64,000 nt of DNA from Litorimonas cladophorae. Its GTDB lineage: Bacteria > Pseudomonadota > Alphaproteobacteria > Caulobacterales > Maricaulaceae. Positions 44,176 to 54,684 of this stretch are shown in pieces. The stretch's first letter is position 1; each line of letters opens with the position of its first letter. The position numbers were made by a program, and so were the translations under genes. A model generated the notes under the pieces. It was not told the origin of the DNA and did no database searches. It saw nothing but the letters and a program-made list of their open reading frames with translations. Where the stretch lies: the NCBI RefSeq assembly GCF_014652455.1, contig NZ_BMYV01000001.1, positions 124,001 to 188,000 on the forward strand, in the 5' to 3' direction.

Positions 44176-44997
44176 ATGAAGGTCGGTCTTCCTATATCCC
44201 TTGCCTTGCATGTGGGCGTGTTCGGTGGATTCACATTTTTCGCCGCTCAAGCACGGCCTTTTTCTGAAGCGCTTGTTATCCCCGTTGAGATATTGACGGT
44301 TGCGCCAGAGACGAATGTTTCTGCTGCGATCAAACCGCCCAAGCCACAGCCCATTGTGGATCAACCCGAAATCATGACATCGCCAACGCCGATGGAAAAT
44401 GCCGATGAGGAAGCGCCAGAGGTCAAGACGACAGCGCAAGAAAAGCCTACGGAAAAGGTTGCTGAGATTGTGCCAGAGCTCGCGGAAAAAGATGATGTCA
44501 TTCCTGTCCCGGAGCCGGATAAAAAACCGCCTGAGCCAGAATTTGATTTGGACGCTCTGGCGGGACTAGTCGATAAAACACGAGAAACGGCGCCAGAAAC
44601 CAATCAACAAATCGCGCTCGAAAGTGAAACCGCTCAGGCGCGCTATGAAGACGTGGCTCGACGCGCCGAAGGCGAGGGCAGTGGCCTGAGCGCGACAGAA
44701 GCCGATTTGGTGGCGAATGCGATGTATAAATGTTGGCGGATGCCGGCAGCTGCGACAGACGCCGAGAATCTATTGGTTCGTTTGAATGTCAAATTTGTGA
44801 TTGGTGGCCATGTCGAAAGTGTGGAGTTGATAGATAGGGCAGCATCGCGCCGCCTTTCCCCAGGGAATGAATATTGGGATGTCGCAGAACGCAGTGCGAT
44901 TGCGGCGGTCAATAAATGTTCCCCCTATGATTTCCTCTCTGACGAGAGATATGGCGTTTGGCGAGAACTTATCTTGAACTTGCGCCCGCAATTGTAA
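44176..44997 (+). CDS. tolA: TolA-like cell envelope integrity protein
   Basis: Protein of 273 residues: N-terminal membrane helix (about 6-27), a Pro/Glu/Lys-rich stretch (about 48-135) that would cross the periplasm, and a C-terminal domain with CWRMPA, a RLNVKF strand and NKCSPYDF. TolA links TolQR to TolB/Pal. The spacer is shorter and less Ala-rich than in E. coli, as in other alphaproteobacteria. 82 bp separate it from tolR. Confidence 0.88.
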   Translation: MKVGLPISLALHVGVFGGFTFFAAQARPFSEALVIPVEILTVAPETNVSAAIKPPKPQPIVDQPEIMTSPTPMENADEEAPEVKTTAQEKPTEKVAEIVPELAEKDDVIPVPEPDKKPPEPEFDLDALAGLVDKTRETAPETNQQIALESETAQARYEDVARRAEGEGSGLSATEADLVANAMYKCWRMPAAATDAENLLVRLNVKFVIGGHVESVELIDRAASRRLSPGNEYWDVAERSAIAAVNKCSPYDFLSDERYGVWRELILNLRPQL

Positions 44998-45008
44998 AGA
45001 CTGTGACC

Positions 45009-46343
45009 ATGACACTTCTCACGCGAATTTTTCCATCTCTACTCGGGTGGCTACTCCTTTTATTACTGGCTTTTGGCCTTGGGTCTCCCGCACAAGCGCA
45101 ATTGCAAATTGATATTACCAAGGGCAATTTGGACCCCGTTCAAATCGCGGTTCCAGACTTTCTTGCCACGACGCAGAGCGAGCGTGAGTTAGGTGTGAAG
45201 GTCGCTGAAGTCATTCGGGCCGACTTGGAACGTTCGGGCCTGTTTCGCGCGCTTGATCCTGCCAGCTTTTTAGAGACCCAAACAAACATCGATTATAAGC
45301 CAACCTTTGCGGATTGGCGCGTGATCAAATCTGATGCGCTTGTTTCTGGCCGCATCAAAACCGAAAGTGACAGCCGTGTGTTGGTCGAATTTCGCCTATG
45401 GGACGTTTTTGCAGGGCAGCAGCTCAAAGGGGTAAGGTTCGCCACGACACCTGATAATTGGCGTCGGACAGCGCATAAGGCCAGCGATGCAATCTATGAA
45501 GCGCTAACCGGTGAGAGCGGATATTTCGACACTCGGATTGTTTTTATTGATGAAAAAGGCCCGAAAATCAACAAAACCAAACGCCTTGCGATCATGGATC
45601 AAGATGGCGAAAATTCTGTCTATTTGTTGGGAGGGTCAGACCTCGTCCTCACCCCAAGGTTCTCACCGAATAGTCAGACAATTGTATATATGAGTTATGA
45701 GAATGATGACCCTCATCTTTACTTGCTCAACATCGAAACGGGCCGTCGAGAATTATTAGGTGATTTCCCTGGGATGACATATTCTCCCAAATTCTCACCC
45801 GATGGTGAAAAATTGCTTCTCACCATGGAACGTCGTGGGAATTCCGATATCTATCTGATGGATTTGAGAACGCGCAGCACAACACGCTTGACGACAGACC
45901 CCGCTATTGATGTGTCTGCAAGTTTCTCACCCGACGGCCGCAAGATCGTTTTTAACTCAGACAGAGGGGCGTCCCCACAGCTCTATACTATGGATGCCGA
46001 CGGCAAAAACGTGAGACGTATTACTTTTGGCAACGGACGGTATTCTGACCCTGTCTGGAGCCCCCGTGGCGATAAAATTGCATTTTCCCGCAGCAATAAT
46101 GGTAAGTTTGGCATTGGCGTCATGGATATTGACGGCGGAAATGAACGCATGTTGACGGAGAGCTATTTGGATGAAGGGCCGACTTGGAGCCCGAACGGAC
46201 GAGTCATTTTGTTCACGCGCGGAACCCGTGGGGTTTCGGGTAAATCCGAAGTTTGGTCCGTCGACTTAACGGGGCAAAACTTACGACGCATTGAAACACC
46301 CGGACAAGCGTCAGATCCCGCTTGGTCACCATTATTGCCTTAA
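45009..46343 (+). CDS. tolB: Tol-Pal system beta-propeller protein TolB
   Basis: Protein of 444 residues. Signal peptide (hydrophobic 12-27, cleavage near AQAQ), an N-terminal domain (IAVPDFLA), and a six-bladed propeller with repeated FSPDG and [13 protein letters not shown] motifs. TolB binds Pal and TolA and marks division sites. ATG 45009 is 12 bp after tolA; the longer frame overlaps tolA. Confidence 0.97.
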   Translation: MTLLTRIFPSLLGWLLLLLLAFGLGSPAQAQLQIDITKGNLDPVQIAVPDFLATTQSERELGVKVAEVIRADLERSGLFRALDPASFLETQTNIDYKPTFADWRVIKSDALVSGRIKTESDSRVLVEFRLWDVFAGQQLKGVRFATTPDNWRRTAHKASDAIYEALTGESGYFDTRIVFIDEKGPKINKTKRLAIMDQDGENSVYLLGGSDLVLTPRFSPNSQTIVYMSYENDDPHLYLLNIETGRRELLGDFPGMTYSPKFSPDGEKLLLTMERRGNSDIYLMDLRTRSTTRLTTDPAIDVSASFSPDGRKIVFNSDRGASPQLYTMDADGKNVRRITFGNGRYSDPVWSPRGDKIAFSRSNNGKFGIGVMDIDGGNERMLTESYLDEGPTWSPNGRVILFTRGTRGVSGKSEVWSVDLTGQNLRRIETPGQASDPAWSPLLP

Positions 46344-46488
46344 ACGCCGCTGTATTGTGCATTCTGTCCAATTTGAAACGCAAATTTGGATGATTGCCAA
46401 AATTCAGCCTTGATTGCGCCGCAAAGCCTGCGTTTAAGAAAGAGGTAAGATCGATGCAGCGGTTTGTATGGATCTGAAGGAGAGACTG

Positions 46489-47067
46489 ATGAAACGTATT
46501 TTGATAGCGAGCGCAGCGCTTCTGGTTCTGTCGGCTTGCGCGACTAAACCCGATCCTGTTGAAGAGGTCATTGAACGACCAGCAGAAGTGGAAACCCCTG
46601 GGCCTGTGTTTGAGCCGGCCCCAGAAGTTCTGCCGCCTGTAATTGACCAACCAACGACTGTCGAAGCGCCGCAGGTAAATCTACCGACGCCGGGGTCCAT
46701 CGAAGATTTTGCTTATCAAGCTGGCGGGGAGCCTCGCGTATTTTTTGGATATGATCAATTTGACCTCTCTCCGGAAGCGCGTGACGTTTTGCGTCGCCAA
46801 GCCAATTGGCTTAGCATTTATACGGATGCAACCGCAGTGATCGAAGGCCATGCGGATGAACGCGGGACACGTGAATATAACCTTGCGCTGGGTGCTCGCC
46901 GTGCCGACAGCGTGAAATCATTTCTTGTCAGCCAAGGTGTTTCACCCAATCGCCTGAAGACGATTTCTTACGGAAAAGAACGTCCAATTGACGCGCGCTC
47001 GACAGAGTCGGGCTGGGCGCGAAACCGGAACGGATTTACGTCTCTGCGTCTTACAAACATTAGTTAG
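46489..47067 (+). CDS. pal: Peptidoglycan-associated lipoprotein Pal
   Basis: Protein of 192 residues. Lipobox LSAC with Cys17, a Pro/Val/Glu-rich linker, and an OmpA-like peptidoglycan-binding domain (about 80-190) with the signature VIEGHADERGTREYN-type run (VIEGHADERG) and GARRADSVKSFLVSQGV. ATG follows AAGGAG at 6 nt. It binds diaminopimelate and TolB. Confidence 0.97.
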   Translation: MKRILIASAALLVLSACATKPDPVEEVIERPAEVETPGPVFEPAPEVLPPVIDQPTTVEAPQVNLPTPGSIEDFAYQAGGEPRVFFGYDQFDLSPEARDVLRRQANWLSIYTDATAVIEGHADERGTREYNLALGARRADSVKSFLVSQGVSPNRLKTISYGKERPIDARSTESGWARNRNGFTSLRLTNIS

Positions 47068-47177
47068 AAATAGAGTTCAGTTTGCGTTCACAACTGTGAC
47101 TGCGATTTAAGACGTAAAAACCTTCGCCGTCGGCTATGCTGGCGGCGTATGTCTATTTGTCTGCTGCGAGAGACCCC

Positions 47178-48086
47178 ATGTCCGTTTTAATTTTGCCGAA
47201 AATTCTAAAGTCATTCGTTTTAGTCGCAGTTGCGATTTCAACTTTCGCGGCCACGCCCGCGCAAGCTCAATCCAAGAAAGAGCTCGCGGCCCAAAATGCG
47301 GCGCTGGCCGAACGTTTGACACGTCTTGAGTCCCGCATGTTGACAGGCGACCCGGCAGCGGAGCGCTTGATGGCGCGCATTGATTCACTCGAGTCCGCAC
47401 AACGGGCTCTTCGCGGAGAGTTAGAGCGTGTCGCCTTTGAGCGGGATGGTTTGAAAGGTGAAGTCATGCAACTACGGACCGAGCTGCAGCTTATTCAAGA
47501 TATGGCTGGCCGAATGGCCGTTCATTTGGATGCTGTTGATTTGATCGCTCAGGAACAAACGCGTCCCGTCCAGCGTCGTTTGGGCCCCGTAAATCTTGGC
47601 GGAACCACGCCTCTTGACCCTCTCGGTGGTGCGCCAGTTTTAAGTGAGCGTCCGATTGATCTTCAACAATCTGGTCAGGCCGAACCAACGCCTCCCGTCG
47701 GCAATGATGTTGCAGAACTGGGGCAACTTGGAAAGCAACGTCTTGCGGAAGGTGATTTCGGAGGCGCGCAGATCGCGCTGAAACAATATCTCCAGTTTAA
47801 CGCCGACGCGCCTGATGTCGGTGAAATGAGCTATTATCTCGGGGAAAGTTATTATGTGCGCGGCGGATATGCCGATGCGGCAGATGCCTATATCCAGAGC
47901 ATGAAGAAAGACCCGCGTGGCGTTAAAGCGCCCGATGCGATGGTGCGATTGGCAGGCGCCCTGCGCGAGTTGGGGAAAACAAAGGATTCCTGCGCGACCT
48001 TGGCAAGTCTACCGCGGCAATATCCCAATGCGCCCGCAACTGTTAAAGATAAGGCGAAACTAGAAGCGGCTCGCGCGGGCTGTTAG
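47178..48086 (+). CDS. cpoB: Cell division coordinator CpoB (YbgF)
   Basis: Protein of 302 residues. Signal peptide (cleavage near AQAQ), a coiled coil (about 32-125, KELAAQNAALAERLTRLE), a variable linker, and a C-terminal tetratricopeptide region (LAEGDFGGAQIALKQYL, YLGESYYVRGGYADAADAY). CpoB coordinates outer-membrane constriction with septal peptidoglycan synthesis. ATG 47178 starts the signal peptide. Confidence 0.93.
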   Translation: MSVLILPKILKSFVLVAVAISTFAATPAQAQSKKELAAQNAALAERLTRLESRMLTGDPAAERLMARIDSLESAQRALRGELERVAFERDGLKGEVMQLRTELQLIQDMAGRMAVHLDAVDLIAQEQTRPVQRRLGPVNLGGTTPLDPLGGAPVLSERPIDLQQSGQAEPTPPVGNDVAELGQLGKQRLAEGDFGGAQIALKQYLQFNADAPDVGEMSYYLGESYYVRGGYADAADAYIQSMKKDPRGVKAPDAMVRLAGALRELGKTKDSCATLASLPRQYPNAPATVKDKAKLEAARAGC

Positions 48087-48096
48087 TGACCTAGGG

Positions 48097-49344
48097 GTGA
48101 CGCTTCCCCACCTCAATTTAACCGGGCCGGCGGCCATTGCCTTTTCCGGCGGCGGCGACAGCACGGCCATGATCCATGCGTTTCGCGATCACCCGCTCGT
48201 CACCTACGCGTTTATCATCGACCATAATTTACGTGCAGGTAGCGCGGCAGAAGTTGAACAAGCCGCCGATTTTGCGCGGTCACTTGGCTACACCGTTAAT
48301 ACTGATGTTTGGCAGCATAGCGGGATAAAAACCGGCATTCAGGTTAAGGCCCGTCAGTACCGATATTCTGCTTTGGGGCGATTGTGCCGCGAGGCAGGTC
48401 TGACAGAATTAATCACGGCTCACACTGCCGATGATCAGGCGGAAACTCTTCTCATGCGATTAGACCGCCAGACAGGCTGGCGTGGTTTGGCGGGAATGCC
48501 TGTTGCGGCTTACGCGCCACTTTGGCCCGCTTTGGCGGGCGTTACATTGCACCGACCTTGGTTGGGTGTCTCCCGCGCGGCATTGAGAGATTACAACAGA
48601 AATGAAGGACTGCCCTTCGTTGATGATCCGTCAAACGAAAACCGCGACTTCACACGTGTTCGCGCGCGGCAAGCTTTGTCGGGGGATCGTGACCTGCGTG
48701 CCGATCTTTTGAAACAACAAGCCGAGGCGCGATTGCGTTTGGCAGAAGAGCGCGTCGACCATAGTTGCTGGCTGTCCGAACACGGGCAGGTGAGTCCACA
48801 TGGATTTATCGAAACTGACGCGGTGCCGCCGCCTGAGCTATTGCTGCACATGCTCAATGCGGTTTCGGGGCAGGGTGGTCCGATTGACGCGGCAAAGCGT
48901 CGTCGACTTCATGACGAAATGAACGGTTCGACGTTCAAAGCGGCGACGTTAGCCGGCGCTTGGATCGTGAAAACGGCTCGAGGCTTTGTGATTACGCGCG
49001 ATATGGTCGCAGTTAGTGGCCGTCGCGGGACAGAAGGTCTCATCCCGCGAACCCTAAAATCTGGCGATAAAATGCTTTGGGATGGTCGCTATTGGTTGAT
49101 CGCAAAACAGTCAGGCATTCAGGTCGAATCCACTTTTGGACAGTTGGGGAGCCTCCAACAACATCCTGTTTTACAATTGATTTTTGAACTTCCGAGCCAA
49201 GTGCGGCCTAGCCTTCCACTCTATGCAGATGCTGGCGGCGTATTGGGATATGGCGCGATGGAGTGTGGTTTTGTGTCGGCACAGGCGACCACGGCCTCGC
49301 GTTTGCAAGCTATATATCCCAAGGCAATACCTGTGCCGCTTTGA
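48097..49344 (+). CDS. tilS: tRNA(Ile)-lysidine synthase
   Basis: Protein of 415 residues starting with GTG. The PP-loop FSGGGDSTAM (about 16-25) binds ATP. It adds lysine to C34 of the CAU-anticodon isoleucine tRNA so that it reads AUA. Other marks: DHNLRAGSAAEVE, TAHTADDQAETLLMRL and RPWLGVSRAAL. The order cpoB-tilS-ftsH is common in alphaproteobacteria. Confidence 0.96.
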   Translation: MTLPHLNLTGPAAIAFSGGGDSTAMIHAFRDHPLVTYAFIIDHNLRAGSAAEVEQAADFARSLGYTVNTDVWQHSGIKTGIQVKARQYRYSALGRLCREAGLTELITAHTADDQAETLLMRLDRQTGWRGLAGMPVAAYAPLWPALAGVTLHRPWLGVSRAALRDYNRNEGLPFVDDPSNENRDFTRVRARQALSGDRDLRADLLKQQAEARLRLAEERVDHSCWLSEHGQVSPHGFIETDAVPPPELLLHMLNAVSGQGGPIDAAKRRRLHDEMNGSTFKAATLAGAWIVKTARGFVITRDMVAVSGRRGTEGLIPRTLKSGDKMLWDGRYWLIAKQSGIQVESTFGQLGSLQQHPVLQLIFELPSQVRPSLPLYADAGGVLGYGAMECGFVSAQATTASRLQAIYPKAIPVPL

Positions 49345-49442
49345 ACCGTATGAAACTTGCTACATGTCGCCGCTTTATTTTGGCGAATGGCGCACCATAT
49401 GGTAGGAACAGTAAACCCGTAGCTCATAAAGGGCATTTTCGA

Positions 49443-51371
49443 ATGAAAAACGCCAATACACGTAATTTTATCATCTGGGGCGTTGTGATCGCGCTTCTTC
49501 TTGCCATGGTCGCCGCCAGCAGCGCGCCTATGCAAGGTGGGGAAAGCGATGAATTGCTTTACTCACAGCTGGAAGAACGGATTGCCTCAGGCTCCGTTCA
49601 GTCAGCTGAAATCGATACCAGTAATGATGTTATCACTGGCACACTGTCGGGCGGCGAGAAATTCCGCACGAACATCGGCGAAATTGATCTGGACCCCAAT
49701 GCGATCTTCAAAGGGACGGATATTCCGTACGGCTTTAAAGAAACACAGCGCACGTCGATGCTTAGCAGCATTTTGATGAGCATTTTTCCGATCCTGTTGA
49801 TCGGGGGGCTGTTCATATTGTTCTTCCGAAACATGCAGGGCGGCGGTCGTGGCGGCGCGATGAGCTTTGGGAAATCCAAAGCCAAGTTGCTGACCGAAAA
49901 CACGAAGAAAGTGACATTTGATGATGTCGCTGGGGTGGAAAGCGCGAAGGAAGACCTCAAAGAAGTCGTCGACTTTTTGCAAGACCCGACACGTTTCACA
50001 CGTCTAGGCGCACGTATCCCAACAGGTGCCTTGCTCGTTGGCCCTCCTGGTACCGGTAAAACGCTCCTCGCACGGGCTGTAGCTGGCGAAGCGGGCGTGC
50101 CATTCTTCACGATTTCTGGTTCTGACTTTGTTGAAATGTTCGTCGGTGTGGGCGCGTCCCGTGTCCGTGAGATGTTTGCCGAAGCCCGCAAACAGTCGCC
50201 CTGTATCATCTTTATTGATGAGATTGATGCCGTTGGTCGTCACCGTGGCGTCGGCACATCGGGTGGTCATGAAGAACGCGAACAAACGCTCAACCAACTT
50301 CTTGTCGAGATGGATGGATTCGAAGGCGATGAAGGTATCATCATCATCGCCGCGACCAACCGTCCGGACGTTTTGGACAAAGCTTTGCTGCGTCCAGGTC
50401 GTTTTGATCGTCAGATCGAAGTGCCTTATCCAGACATTCAGGGCCGCGAGAAAATCCTCGACGTGCATATGAAGGGCAAGCCGATTGCGGCCAATGTTGA
50501 CGTGAAATATATTGCGCGGGGAACACCTGGATTCTCGGGTGCCGATCTTATGAACTTGGTCAACGAAGCCGCGCTTTTGTCGGCACGTCGGAATAAGCTT
50601 AAGATCACACAGCGCGAATTTGAAGATGCCCGCGACAAGGTTCTGATGGGTGCCGAACGCCGGACCTTATCCATGACGGATGAAGAACGTGCAAACACGG
50701 CCTATCACGAGGCGGGTCACGCGATTGTCGGTCTGAATATGAAGGGTAGCTTGCCCATTCATAAAGCCACCATCATTCCACGCGGTCGTGCGCTCGGCAT
50801 GGTTCAATATATGCCTGAACGCGATCAGATCAGTCAGTCGCGCGAAGAGATGATTGCGCGCATGGCGATGGCAATGGGTGGCCGTGCCGCTGAAGAATTG
50901 CACTTTGGCTATGACAAAGTGACCTCTGGTGCGAGTTCGGACATTGAGCAAGTCACGCGTATCGCGACGGCAATGGTGACGGAATGGGGGCTGTCAGATG
51001 CCATCGGTCCGATTGCTTATAAACAGCAAGACAATGGGTCTTTTGTTCCTGGTATTGGTCGCGGATCTGCGATCTCACCTGACACAGCGAAATTGATCGA
51101 ATCTGAAATCAAGCGCTTCGTCACCGAGGCCCATATGAAAGCGCTCGAAATCCTGAAAAAGAAAAAGAAGGACTGGGTCAGATTGGCCGAAGCACTTCTG
51201 GAATATGAGACGCTTTCAGGTGACGAAATCAAAGCCTTGCTTGAAGATGACACAAAGCCGAAACGCCCCGACAGCTCGGGCGGTGGCAAGCCAGCTGTAG
51301 CGGCCGTGCCAACGACACGAAAGCCCAAGCCAATCGGCGGGGCAACCACGGCGAAAGACACGTCAGAATAA
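49443..51371 (+). CDS. ftsH: ATP-dependent zinc metalloprotease FtsH
   Basis: Protein of 642 residues: two N-terminal membrane helices (about 8-26 and 106-126), AAA+ module with Walker A GPPGTGKT near 200-207 and [14 protein letters not shown], then the peptidase domain with zinc motif HEAGH near 421-425. FtsH degrades membrane proteins and soluble regulators such as sigma-32 and LpxC in other bacteria. ATG 49443 follows AAAGGG at 9 nt; the frame extending upstream overlaps tilS. The C-terminal tail is Lys/Pro-rich. Confidence 0.98.
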   Translation: MKNANTRNFIIWGVVIALLLAMVAASSAPMQGGESDELLYSQLEERIASGSVQSAEIDTSNDVITGTLSGGEKFRTNIGEIDLDPNAIFKGTDIPYGFKETQRTSMLSSILMSIFPILLIGGLFILFFRNMQGGGRGGAMSFGKSKAKLLTENTKKVTFDDVAGVESAKEDLKEVVDFLQDPTRFTRLGARIPTGALLVGPPGTGKTLLARAVAGEAGVPFFTISGSDFVEMFVGVGASRVREMFAEARKQSPCIIFIDEIDAVGRHRGVGTSGGHEEREQTLNQLLVEMDGFEGDEGIIIIAATNRPDVLDKALLRPGRFDRQIEVPYPDIQGREKILDVHMKGKPIAANVDVKYIARGTPGFSGADLMNLVNEAALLSARRNKLKITQREFEDARDKVLMGAERRTLSMTDEERANTAYHEAGHAIVGLNMKGSLPIHKATIIPRGRALGMVQYMPERDQISQSREEMIARMAMAMGGRAAEELHFGYDKVTSGASSDIEQVTRIATAMVTEWGLSDAIGPIAYKQQDNGSFVPGIGRGSAISPDTAKLIESEIKRFVTEAHMKALEILKKKKKDWVRLAEALLEYETLSGDEIKALLEDDTKPKRPDSSGGGKPAVAAVPTTRKPKPIGGATTAKDTSE

Positions 51372-51378
51372 TCTGAAG

Positions 51379-51404
51379 AACCCGGCCTCAGTGCCGGGTT
51401 TTTT
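51379..51404 (+). terminator. Rho-independent terminator after ftsH
   Basis: Stem AACCCGGC/GCCGGGTT (51379-51386 and 51393-51400), loop CTCAGT, then TTTT. It separates ftsH from folP. Confidence 0.88.
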
Positions 51405-51453
51405 ATGGGGGCCACAAGATTGCGGTTCTCCACGATCAAGCTTAGAATATCCT

Positions 51454-52269
51454 ATGTTCTCTCGACCAAAAATTATGGGCATTTTGAATGTCACGCCAGA
51501 TAGCTTCTCTGACGGCGGGCGATATGAGACTGTCGAAGCCGCCACCCGTCAGGCCATCGCCTTGATCGAGGCGGGGGCAGATATTCTGGATATTGGCGGC
51601 GAGAGCACACGGCCCGGCGCAACGCAAATCGCCATTGAAGAAGAAATTCGCAGAACCGTTCCCGTCATTATGGCCATCCGCGAAGCCACCAAAGACTTTG
51701 ATGAAGAACCTTTGATCTCAATCGATACGCGAAAGCCCGACGTTGCGGAGGCCGCGATATTGTCGGGTGCCGATATTTGGAATGATGTATCTGCATTGGG
51801 CTTTGATTTGCGTTCGCCCGCGATGGCGGCAGATCTAGGGTGTCCCGTCATCTTGATGCACGCACAAGGCACGCCCGAAATGATGCAAGACAATCCCAAT
51901 TATACCGATCCCGTTTCAGATATTTTGGACTGGCTGACACAACGGGTCGAAGCCGTCTGCGAAGCAGGGGTAGAACGCGCGGCCATCACGCTTGACCCAG
52001 GTATAGGGTTTGGAAAGCGCCAAGAGGACAACCTCGCGATCTTCCGACATTTGGAGCGTTTCAAAGCTTTGGGTTTTCCTATCCTGATGGGCGCATCGCG
52101 CAAGAGCTTCATCGGCAAAATTGACGGGTCGAACGCAGATGACCGCATCGGCGGTTCAATCGCGGCGGCGCTCTGGTCCGCGCAGGCTGGTGCAGATATT
52201 CTGCGCGTGCATGATGTTGTCGAAACGGTGCAGGCTGTGCGGGTCTGGGAGGCGATGGCGAATGGGTAA
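51454..52269 (+). CDS. folP: Dihydropteroate synthase
   Basis: Protein of 271 residues, joining p-aminobenzoate to dihydropterin pyrophosphate; the sulfonamide target. Motifs: MGILNVTPDSFSDGG, DILDIGGESTRPGA, SIDTRKPDVAEAA, LDPGIGFGKRQEDN, LMGASRKSFIG. ATG 51454 is used because the longer frame runs back through the ftsH terminator. The last 8 bp overlap the next gene. Confidence 0.97.
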   Translation: MFSRPKIMGILNVTPDSFSDGGRYETVEAATRQAIALIEAGADILDIGGESTRPGATQIAIEEEIRRTVPVIMAIREATKDFDEEPLISIDTRKPDVAEAAILSGADIWNDVSALGFDLRSPAMAADLGCPVILMHAQGTPEMMQDNPNYTDPVSDILDWLTQRVEAVCEAGVERAAITLDPGIGFGKRQEDNLAIFRHLERFKALGFPILMGASRKSFIGKIDGSNADDRIGGSIAAALWSAQAGADILRVHDVVETVQAVRVWEAMANG

Positions 52270-52864
52270 GCGCCCTCGGAAACGAAAGCCTTGGATGGAG
52301 TATCACAAAGCAGGCGCACCCGTTCGTGAGTACAAATCTCCGCCAACAAGACCACGTGAATTATTCTGGGCGAGATTTTGGCTTTTCGCGGCGACCAACG
52401 TGGGCGGGCATTACATTTATCTGAAAAAGACAAGGGTTGCGGTCGTCTGGATTGTTTGCACTATGATTTATTGGATCAGCGTATCGATTTGGCATGACGC
52501 GTTAGCTCCCTCAGAAGATGAATGGATTTACCTTGCTCTACCTTTTATTCCGTGGCTTGCCGTGATCGCGTTCGAATATCGTCGGTTACCCGAAATGGTA
52601 CGGCAATCTAACACGGCTATATTCGGCAAAAGAGCTATGTATGACCCCCGAATGCAGGGTAACATCGGACCGTATGGAGCTATGAGACCAGTCTGTATTC
52701 TGATGGCACTTTCGTATATCTGTATTTTGGTGCTCGCTGCAGGTTGGCCTATTAATGACTTTGTTTGGTTGCCCTTTTCGCTGTTTTTCCTCCTCACTGG
52801 TGTTGCAATTGTCCAATATACTCGCATTACAAAGCGCCATTCCGAAAGATTGAATAATGACTGA
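52262..52864 (+). CDS. Membrane protein of unknown function
   Basis: Protein of about 200 residues: a Lys/Arg-rich start (GKRPRKRKPW), then four hydrophobic segments (about 38-58, 62-83, 88-108, 145-185 as two). No family recognised. GGGAGG lies 9 nt before the ATG. It overlaps folP by 8 bp at one end and thiD by 8 bp at the other, so it is tightly bound into a folP-X-thiD operon, which is not the usual gene order (glmM normally follows folP). Confidence 0.7.
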   Translation: MGKRPRKRKPWMEYHKAGAPVREYKSPPTRPRELFWARFWLFAATNVGGHYIYLKKTRVAVVWIVCTMIYWISVSIWHDALAPSEDEWIYLALPFIPWLAVIAFEYRRLPEMVRQSNTAIFGKRAMYDPRMQGNIGPYGAMRPVCILMALSYICILVLAAGWPINDFVWLPFSLFFLLTGVAIVQYTRITKRHSERLNND

Positions 52865-53723
52865 CCCTAAAGGCCGTGTTCTCATCATTGCGGGTTCTGA
52901 CTCTGGCGGTGGCGCTGGGATTCAGGCTGATATTAAAACCTGTGCCGCTTTTGGCGCTTACGCCATGACGGCGGTGACTGCGGTGACAGCGCAGAACACG
53001 TTAGGTGTTCACGCAGTCGAGATGATGCCAGCCAAGCTTGTGCGGGCCCAAATCGAAGCCTGTCTGTCTGATATCGGCGCGGATGTCGTGAAGATCGGAA
53101 TGTTAGGCACAAAAGCCATTATAGAAACCGTCGCGGAAGCTGTCGATGAGCTGGACGCCTTTGTCATTTTGGACCCTGTGGCCGTGGCGACGTCTGGTGA
53201 TCCGTTGCTAGAAGATGACGCTATGGGGGCACTTCGCGACGTGCTCTTGCCTTTGGCTGATCTTGTAACGCCAAATGTGCCGGAAGCCGAACTTCTCACG
53301 GGTCTTAAAATTACGGATGTTGATGATTTGACGAAAGCGGGCGATGCGCTGCTAGAGCGCGGTGTTTACGCCGCGCTAATGAAGGGCGGACATTTGGACA
53401 GCAAATCCATCGTTGATGTTCTCGTCAGTGCGGAGGGCGCAAATATGATGTCGGGGCCACGCATTCGTACCCGTCATACACACGGCACGGGTTGTACGCT
53501 TGCCAGTGCTGTCGCTGCGAATATGGCGCTGGGTATGGACCTAGACGAAGCCGTGATGCGCGCCCGCGAATTTGTTTTCGAAGCGATCCGTACGGCCCCA
53601 GGCTTCGGCTCTACAAAAGGCCACGGTCCGTTGAACCACGGCTTGGCGATTGGCGACGAGGAAACCGATGATACGCCACCGTCAAATAATCCATTCGCAG
53701 CCCTAAAGGGCCTCGCTAACTAG
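52857..53723 (+). CDS. thiD: Hydroxymethylpyrimidine/phosphomethylpyrimidine kinase
   Basis: Protein of 288 residues, ribokinase fold. It phosphorylates the thiamine pyrimidine twice. Motifs: IAGSDSGGGAGIQADIKT, TAVTAQNTLGV, VKIGMLG, LDPVAVATSGDPLL, and the C-terminal HGTGCTLASAVAANMALG with the catalytic Cys region. It overlaps the preceding membrane gene by 8 bp. Confidence 0.95.
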   Translation: MTDPKGRVLIIAGSDSGGGAGIQADIKTCAAFGAYAMTAVTAVTAQNTLGVHAVEMMPAKLVRAQIEACLSDIGADVVKIGMLGTKAIIETVAEAVDELDAFVILDPVAVATSGDPLLEDDAMGALRDVLLPLADLVTPNVPEAELLTGLKITDVDDLTKAGDALLERGVYAALMKGGHLDSKSIVDVLVSAEGANMMSGPRIRTRHTHGTGCTLASAVAANMALGMDLDEAVMRAREFVFEAIRTAPGFGSTKGHGPLNHGLAIGDEETDDTPPSNNPFAALKGLAN

Positions 53724-53728
53724 GGATC

Positions 53729-54643
53729 TCAGTCTGCTCCCCCGAGTTTTGAGATAATGACGCCTAAGATAATCACAGCGAGCGATACAAAAATCCGCCA
53801 ATCTAAGGGCTCGTTTAGGAGCCACACTCCTAAGATGACGGAACAGACGGGGACAAAATAGTTGATCCTTGCAATGGCGCTGGGCCCTGCCATGTCGATG
53901 ACCCAAAGATAGATCACGGTCGCGGCCCCCGTGGAGCCCAAACCTAATGCGATAATACAGAATAGCGCAGTTGCATTGGGAACCGTCGGGGGGCCTGAAT
54001 GGGCATAGGCCCAGACCACCGATATGAGGGCGCCCATAAAGAGCATCATTGTGGCGGCGACGGGCGAAGGTGTCTCAGGCGCGCGGCTCGCAATTACAGT
54101 TGTTAAGGCGTAGCAGGTTGCCCCCATCAGGATAAGGAGCTGCGCCTGCCAATCCTTCACCAGAGTCAAGGAGAGTTCCGTCGGTAGAAACAGGATAATA
54201 ATACCGCCAAATCCCATGACAAAGCCCAAAAGCTTCCAAGCCGTGAGTTTTTCATCGGTGAAGAAATGCGCCAGAATAATCGTGATCAATGGCATCGCGC
54301 CAACGATGATCGCGCTTAACCCGCTGTCGACGGATTTCATGCCGATTGCGATTAAAACGAAGGGTAGGCTCGCACCCGTAAGTCCCAAGACTGAATACCA
54401 AACCCACCGCTTATCTCGCAGGGGCGGCAGGCGGTGACCCGCGATTACAGCATAGACTAGAACAAGCCCGGCCCCAAAGGACATGCGGAAGGCCACGAGC
54501 CAATCTGGCGACACTGTACGCACAGCAACGTCCACCATCGTAAAAGCGCTGCCCCAAACGAGCACCAGAAAAGCCGAAACTCCGAGGAGTTGGATTTTAC
54601 TCAAGCCAAGGCGCGGGCGTGTAAGGGAAGGGCGAGTCGTCAT
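53729..54643 (-). CDS. EamA-family (DMT) transporter
   Basis: Protein of 304 residues with ten hydrophobic segments in two EamA halves (GSAFTMVDVAVRTV near 30-44; SPVAATMMLFMGAL and LWVIDMAGPSAIARINYFVPV in parts). Members export small metabolites, including amino acids or drugs; the substrate cannot be predicted. It ends 5 bp from thiD and points toward it. The gene upstream on the same strand (54685-55359) is a separate membrane protein 41 bp away. Confidence 0.88.
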   Translation of the reverse strand: MTTRPSLTRPRLGLSKIQLLGVSAFLVLVWGSAFTMVDVAVRTVSPDWLVAFRMSFGAGLVLVYAVIAGHRLPPLRDKRWVWYSVLGLTGASLPFVLIAIGMKSVDSGLSAIIVGAMPLITIILAHFFTDEKLTAWKLLGFVMGFGGIIILFLPTELSLTLVKDWQAQLLILMGATCYALTTVIASRAPETPSPVAATMMLFMGALISVVWAYAHSGPPTVPNATALFCIIALGLGSTGAATVIYLWVIDMAGPSAIARINYFVPVCSVILGVWLLNEPLDWRIFVSLAVIILGVIISKLGGAD

Positions 54644-54684
54644 GGCCCCCCGTGACAGTCTCGCCCCCGAAAAACAACGATCAT

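Noticed and set aside
51391-51453. Extended start of folP
   Set aside because: The extra codons come from the ftsH terminator hairpin and have no ribosome binding site.
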